From contig MHLY01000007.1 in assembly GCA_001821455.1 (NCBI GenBank), forward strand, positions 42,817 through 68,567: a DNA stretch of 25,751 nucleotides, in the 5' to 3' direction. Every line of letters starts with the position of its first letter. Positions within the stretch are counted from its first letter, which is position 1. Under the pieces are notes generated by a model. That model saw only the letters and a list, made by a program, of their open reading frames with translations, made no database searches and was not told the origin of the DNA. This DNA comes from Candidatus Nealsonbacteria bacterium RBG_13_42_11 (GTDB taxonomy: Bacteria; Patescibacteriota; Minisyncoccia; Minisyncoccales; RBG-13-42-11). This document shows positions 22,984 through 25,751 of this stretch, in pieces. The position numbers and the translations under genes are program-made.

Positions 22984-25751
22984 ATGATTTCTTCTCCCAT
23001 TGAGGAAGTAAAAAATCGGCTTGATATTATTGAAGTTCTGGGCAATTACATCAAACTTCACAAAACTGGAGCGAATTACCGCGCTCTTTGCCCTTTTCAT
23101 TCCGAAAAAAAACCTTCTTTTTTTGTTTCGCCGGCGCGCCAAATCTGGCATTGTTTCGGATGTTTTCCGGCTAAATCTTTAATTAAAACAGAAAAAGGAT
23201 TCCATAATATAGAAGATATTCAAGTGGGACAGAAAGTTTTGACTCATAAAGGAAAATTTATGCCGGTAATTCGAACCCTCTGGAGACCCTACAAAGGAGA
23301 GATAATTGACGTTAAAAGCAGAAAATCAAATCAAATTGTTTCTTTAACCGCTGAGCATGAAGTGTATGTGATAAAGACAAAAAATTGTCCCCACAAAAGC
23401 AGACAAACGAGAATATGCCAATGGAATTGTAAAAAATGCAAAAACCCATTTTATAAAAAATATAAAATAGAAAAATTACCCGCTAATCAACTTTCGCTTA
23501 ACGACTATCTGCTTTATCCGATTAATCAAGAGGTTAAAAATATTGAAATTGTTGATTTAGATAAATATTATACTCGTAAAATAAGCAATTTTGGCCCAAA
23601 TATTTCTGAGATACCCGTTAAGGTAAGGGCGGATGAAAAATTTTTAAAATTAATCGGATATTATATTGCCGAAGGTAGTAATCACCGAGCGTATATAAGA
23701 TTTAGTTTGGGAAACCACGAAAAGAAATTTGCCGTAGAAATTAAAAACTTAATAAAGGAAATTTTTGGGATTGAAGCTGGAATTTATTTACGAAAAAAAG
23801 GCTTAAGAACCGGAATAGAAATCACTGCTTGTAATTCTAAATTATCTAATATTTTTGAGAATTTGTGTGGGTTGCATGCAGAAAATAAGCATATTCCTTT
23901 TGAATTTCAATATCTTCTTCCGGAAAAACAAAGAATAATTTTAGAAGCAATTTATAAAGGCGATGGCTATAGTGGCAAGATTGCAAAGTGTAAAAAAGAT
24001 AGAAGATATAAATCTATCACTACAATTTCTTTAGTTTTAGCCGAACAAATAAGAGACATTTTATTAAGATTAGAAAAATCACCTGGCTTTTATGTGGAGA
24101 AAGAAAAAATCGACAAAAAGAATGTTCATCACAAAGCAGCTTTTACTATACGCTGGCAAGAGGATCAAATCTTAAATTTTTCTCAATTTTATCAAGATCC
24201 TAAAGAAAAAGTTTTATACTGGTTGTGTCCAATTAGGGAAATTAAAAAAAGAAACTTTAAGGGAGATGTCTTTAACTTAACCGTTGCAAGAGACCATTCT
24301 TACATGACGTCAAATTTTGTAGTTGGTAATTGTGGAAAAGGAGGTGACGTTTTCGGCTTTGTAAAAGAAATTGAAGGCGTGGAATTCGGTGATGCCCTGA
24401 AAATCTTGGCCCAGAAAGCCGGAGTGGAATTAAAAAAGCAGACGCCCGAGTATAAAAAATATCAGACCGAAAGGCAAAGATTGTATGAAATCTGCGAACT
24501 GGCGACAATGTTTTTTGAAAAGCAATTGCAGGAAAGCACTGTAGGGAAAACCGCCAAAGAATATCTTTTGGGAAGGGGAATTTCCGAAGAATCAATTAAA
24601 AAATGGCGCATAGGTTATGCGCCGGATGTCTGGCAGGGATTATCCGATTTCTTGAATTCGCAGGGCTATCAGAAAGAAGAACTGGAAAAAGCGGGTATCG
24701 CCCTGACTTCGGAACGGGGTTCTTTTTACGACCGGTTCCGGGGCAGGATTATTTTTCCGATTTTTGATTTAAATTCTCAGGTGGCCGGATTTGGCGGCCG
24801 GGTTTTCAAAGACAAGGACAAAAAAGAAATCGCCAAATACGTCAATACTCCCAACACTCTTTTATACGACAAAAGCCGGATTTTATACGGCCTGGACAAG
24901 GCCAAAGTGGAAATCAGGCATAAAGACAAATGCATTTTAGTTGAAGGCTACACCGACGTCATTATGTCCCATCAGGCAGGCGTCTTTAATGTGGTGGCCA
25001 CTTCGGGCACCGCTTTGACGCCCTATCAATTGAAAATCTTGAAAAGATATTCGGACAATTTGATTTTGGGCTTTGATATGGATGTGGCCGGAGATTCGGC
25101 CACAAAGCGGGGCATAGATTTGGCGATTAATTTGGGATTCAACGTCAGAATTATCGCTCTTTACGAAGAAAAAGATCCGGCTGATGTTATTTCCAAAAAT
25201 CCGGCGGCTTGGGAGAAAATAACCTCAGAAGACAAATCCATTATGGATTTTTATTTTGACACCACTTTCTCAAAACTTGATAAAAAAACTATTGAAGGTA
25301 AAAAAGAAATTTCCAAAATCCTCCTGCCCGTGATAAAAAAAATCCCGAATAAAATTGAGCAGTCGCACTGGGTGGGAGAACTTGCCAAGAAGTTAAACGT
25401 GAAAGAAGATGACATTGAAGAAGAGTTAAAAAAGGTTAAACTGGAAGAATACCCCGCAGTTTACGGATTAGAGGAAGAGGAAATAAAGAACCTGCCGCCC
25501 AAATCCAGGAAGGAGTTGCTGGAGGAAAGCTTAACCGCCTTAATTCTGAAAAGTCCTAAAAGTATTGAATTGGTGGATAAAAAAGTAATTTCCTGCTTTG
25601 CGCCGGAAATTCAGGAAATTCTGATTAAACTGGATAAAAAAGAAAAAATTGATTCGGAATTTTTCAATTACCTTTCCTTGAAATCGGAAATTGATGAAAC
25701 GGAAGAAAAAGACGTTATTCCGGAAATTAATAACTGTCTGAGAGAAATCAA
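22984..25751 (+). CDS. dnaG: DNA primase DnaG interrupted by an intein (3' end outside window)
   Basis: DnaG synthesises RNA primers at the replication fork. The reading frame is open from ATG 22984 to the window end with no stop or frameshift; the C-terminus is missing. The N-extein starts ISSPIEEVKNRLDIIEVLGNYIKL and carries zinc ligands C36, H39 and C57. An intein follows (precursor residues 60-449). The C-extein resumes CGKGGDVFGFVKEIEGVEF, so splicing restores C-x2-H-x17-C-x2-C, exactly the CHC2 spacing. The RNA polymerase core contains GRGISEESIKKWRIGYAP and FRGRIIFPI. The TOPRIM part has VEGYTDV (E654 of the precursor) and FDMDVAGD (D698, D700), the metal-binding acids. It lies 2 bases after the NUDIX gene and has no Shine-Dalgarno. 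The gene is functional only if the intein splices. Confidence 0.96.
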   Translation, partial: MISSPIEEVKNRLDIIEVLGNYIKLHKTGANYRALCPFHSEKKPSFFVSPARQIWHCFGCFPAKSLIKTEKGFHNIEDIQVGQKVLTHKGKFMPVIRTLWRPYKGEIIDVKSRKSNQIVSLTAEHEVYVIKTKNCPHKSRQTRICQWNCKKCKNPFYKKYKIEKLPANQLSLNDYLLYPINQEVKNIEIVDLDKYYTRKISNFGPNISEIPVKVRADEKFLKLIGYYIAEGSNHRAYIRFSLGNHEKKFAVEIKNLIKEIFGIEAGIYLRKKGLRTGIEITACNSKLSNIFENLCGLHAENKHIPFEFQYLLPEKQRIILEAIYKGDGYSGKIAKCKKDRRYKSITTISLVLAEQIRDILLRLEKSPGFYVEKEKIDKKNVHHKAAFTIRWQEDQILNFSQFYQDPKEKVLYWLCPIREIKKRNFKGDVFNLTVARDHSYMTSNFVVGNCGKGGDVFGFVKEIEGVEFGDALKILAQKAGVELKKQTPEYKKYQTERQRLYEICELATMFFEKQLQESTVGKTAKEYLLGRGISEESIKKWRIGYAPDVWQGLSDFLNSQGYQKEELEKAGIALTSERGSFYDRFRGRIIFPIFDLNSQVAGFGGRVFKDKDKKEIAKYVNTPNTLLYDKSRILYGLDKAKVEIRHKDKCILVEGYTDVIMSHQAGVFNVVATSGTALTPYQLKILKRYSDNLILGFDMDVAGDSATKRGIDLAINLGFNVRIIALYEEKDPADVISKNPAAWEKITSEDKSIMDFYFDTTFSKLDKKTIEGKKEISKILLPVIKKIPNKIEQSHWVGELAKKLNVKEDDIEEELKKVKLEEYPAVYGLEEEEIKNLPPKSRKELLEESLTALILKSPKSIELVDKKVISCFAPEIQEILIKLDKKEKIDSEFFNYLSLKSEIDETEEKDVIPEINNCLREI
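23161..24330 (+). mobile_element. Intein with LAGLIDADG homing endonuclease, in dnaG
   Basis: A 390-residue protein-splicing element. Block A starts at Cys1 (CFPAKSLIKTEKGFHNIEDI), with VGQKVLTHKGKFMPV following. Block B is LTAEHEV with T63 and H66. The central part is a dodecapeptide homing endonuclease with two motifs, LIGYYIAEGS (E171) and AIYKGDGYS (D268), both keeping the acidic metal ligand. Block F is VFNLTVARDHSY with H379, and block G is FVVGN, then Cys+1. The terminal Asn390 is present, but the penultimate residue is Gly389 rather than the usual His. A Cys cluster (C76, C86, C90, C93) sits between block B and the endonuclease. The DNA looks more AT-rich than the exteins (for example 16 G+C of 60 at 24001-24060 against 26 of 60 at 24841-24900), as expected of an acquired element. 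Confidence 0.95.

Noticed and set aside
23161..24330. Group I/II intron or frameshifted pseudogene in dnaG
   Set aside because: The reading frame is continuous through the insert, and intein blocks A, B, F and G plus terminal Asn and Cys+1 are present, so a protein-splicing element explains it.

Overview
The window is a gene-dense, AT-rich bacterial chromosome segment. It most likely comes from a Candidate Phyla Radiation (Patescibacteria, Parcubacteria-like) genome, judged from compact, often shortened housekeeping proteins, overlapping genes, a cupin-type phosphoglucose isomerase, an orphan periplasmic-binding-protein fusion and near absence of Shine-Dalgarno sequences. TGA is used as a stop (cupin gene), so this looks like the standard bacterial code rather than the UGA=Gly code of Gracilibacteria/SR1. 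The phylum assignment is inference; no rRNA gene is present to confirm it.

Layout: (1) 1-3965, plus strand: 3' end of rpoC, then ftsK (overlapping rpoC) and recA. (2) 3936-5877, minus strand: ychF-rpsF-ssb-rpsR, packed with overlaps; the recA terminator lies inside rpsR. (3) 5926-7350, plus strand: phosphomannomutase/phosphoglucomutase. (4) 14093-7342, minus strand: a long run holin-like membrane protein, secG, extracellular solute-binding protein with an inserted peptidoglycan-binding domain, cupin phosphoglucose isomerase, galU, tRNA-Leu(CAG), RNase J, trpS; neighbours abut or overlap, and galU ends inside the tRNA. capA lies just upstream (15155-14139). (5) 15249-21621, plus strand: uvrA, groES-groEL with a strong terminator, then lemA-htpX. 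(6) 21628-25751, plus strand: tRNA-Ser(GGA), an ACT-domain protein, a MazG-like hydrolase, a NUDIX hydrolase, and dnaG running off the window.

The highlight is dnaG. It contains a 390-residue intein with a LAGLIDADG-type homing endonuclease, inserted exactly at the fourth zinc ligand of the CHC2 zinc finger. Removing it rebuilds a perfect C-x2-H-x17-C-x2-C motif. The intein's own nucleophile Cys1 occupies the same ligand position before splicing, which suggests splicing could respond to zinc or redox state. Other points of note: galU/tRNA-Leu/rnj share one overlapping stretch in which tRNA processing would cut the flanking mRNAs; at least five predicted promoters place the transcription start at or within a few bases of the start codon (leaderless mRNAs); and YchF has lost its helical arm.

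Functional links: cupin PGI, the phosphohexomutase and GalU can together convert fructose-6-P through glucose-6-P and glucose-1-P to UDP-glucose. FtsK, RecA, SSB, UvrA and DnaG cover replication, repair and chromosome segregation. GroES/EL and LemA/HtpX form protein quality-control units. MazG and NUDIX proteins plausibly clean the nucleotide pool beside the primase. There is no gene-free stretch above 300 bases, and no rRNA, CRISPR array or insertion sequence was seen.
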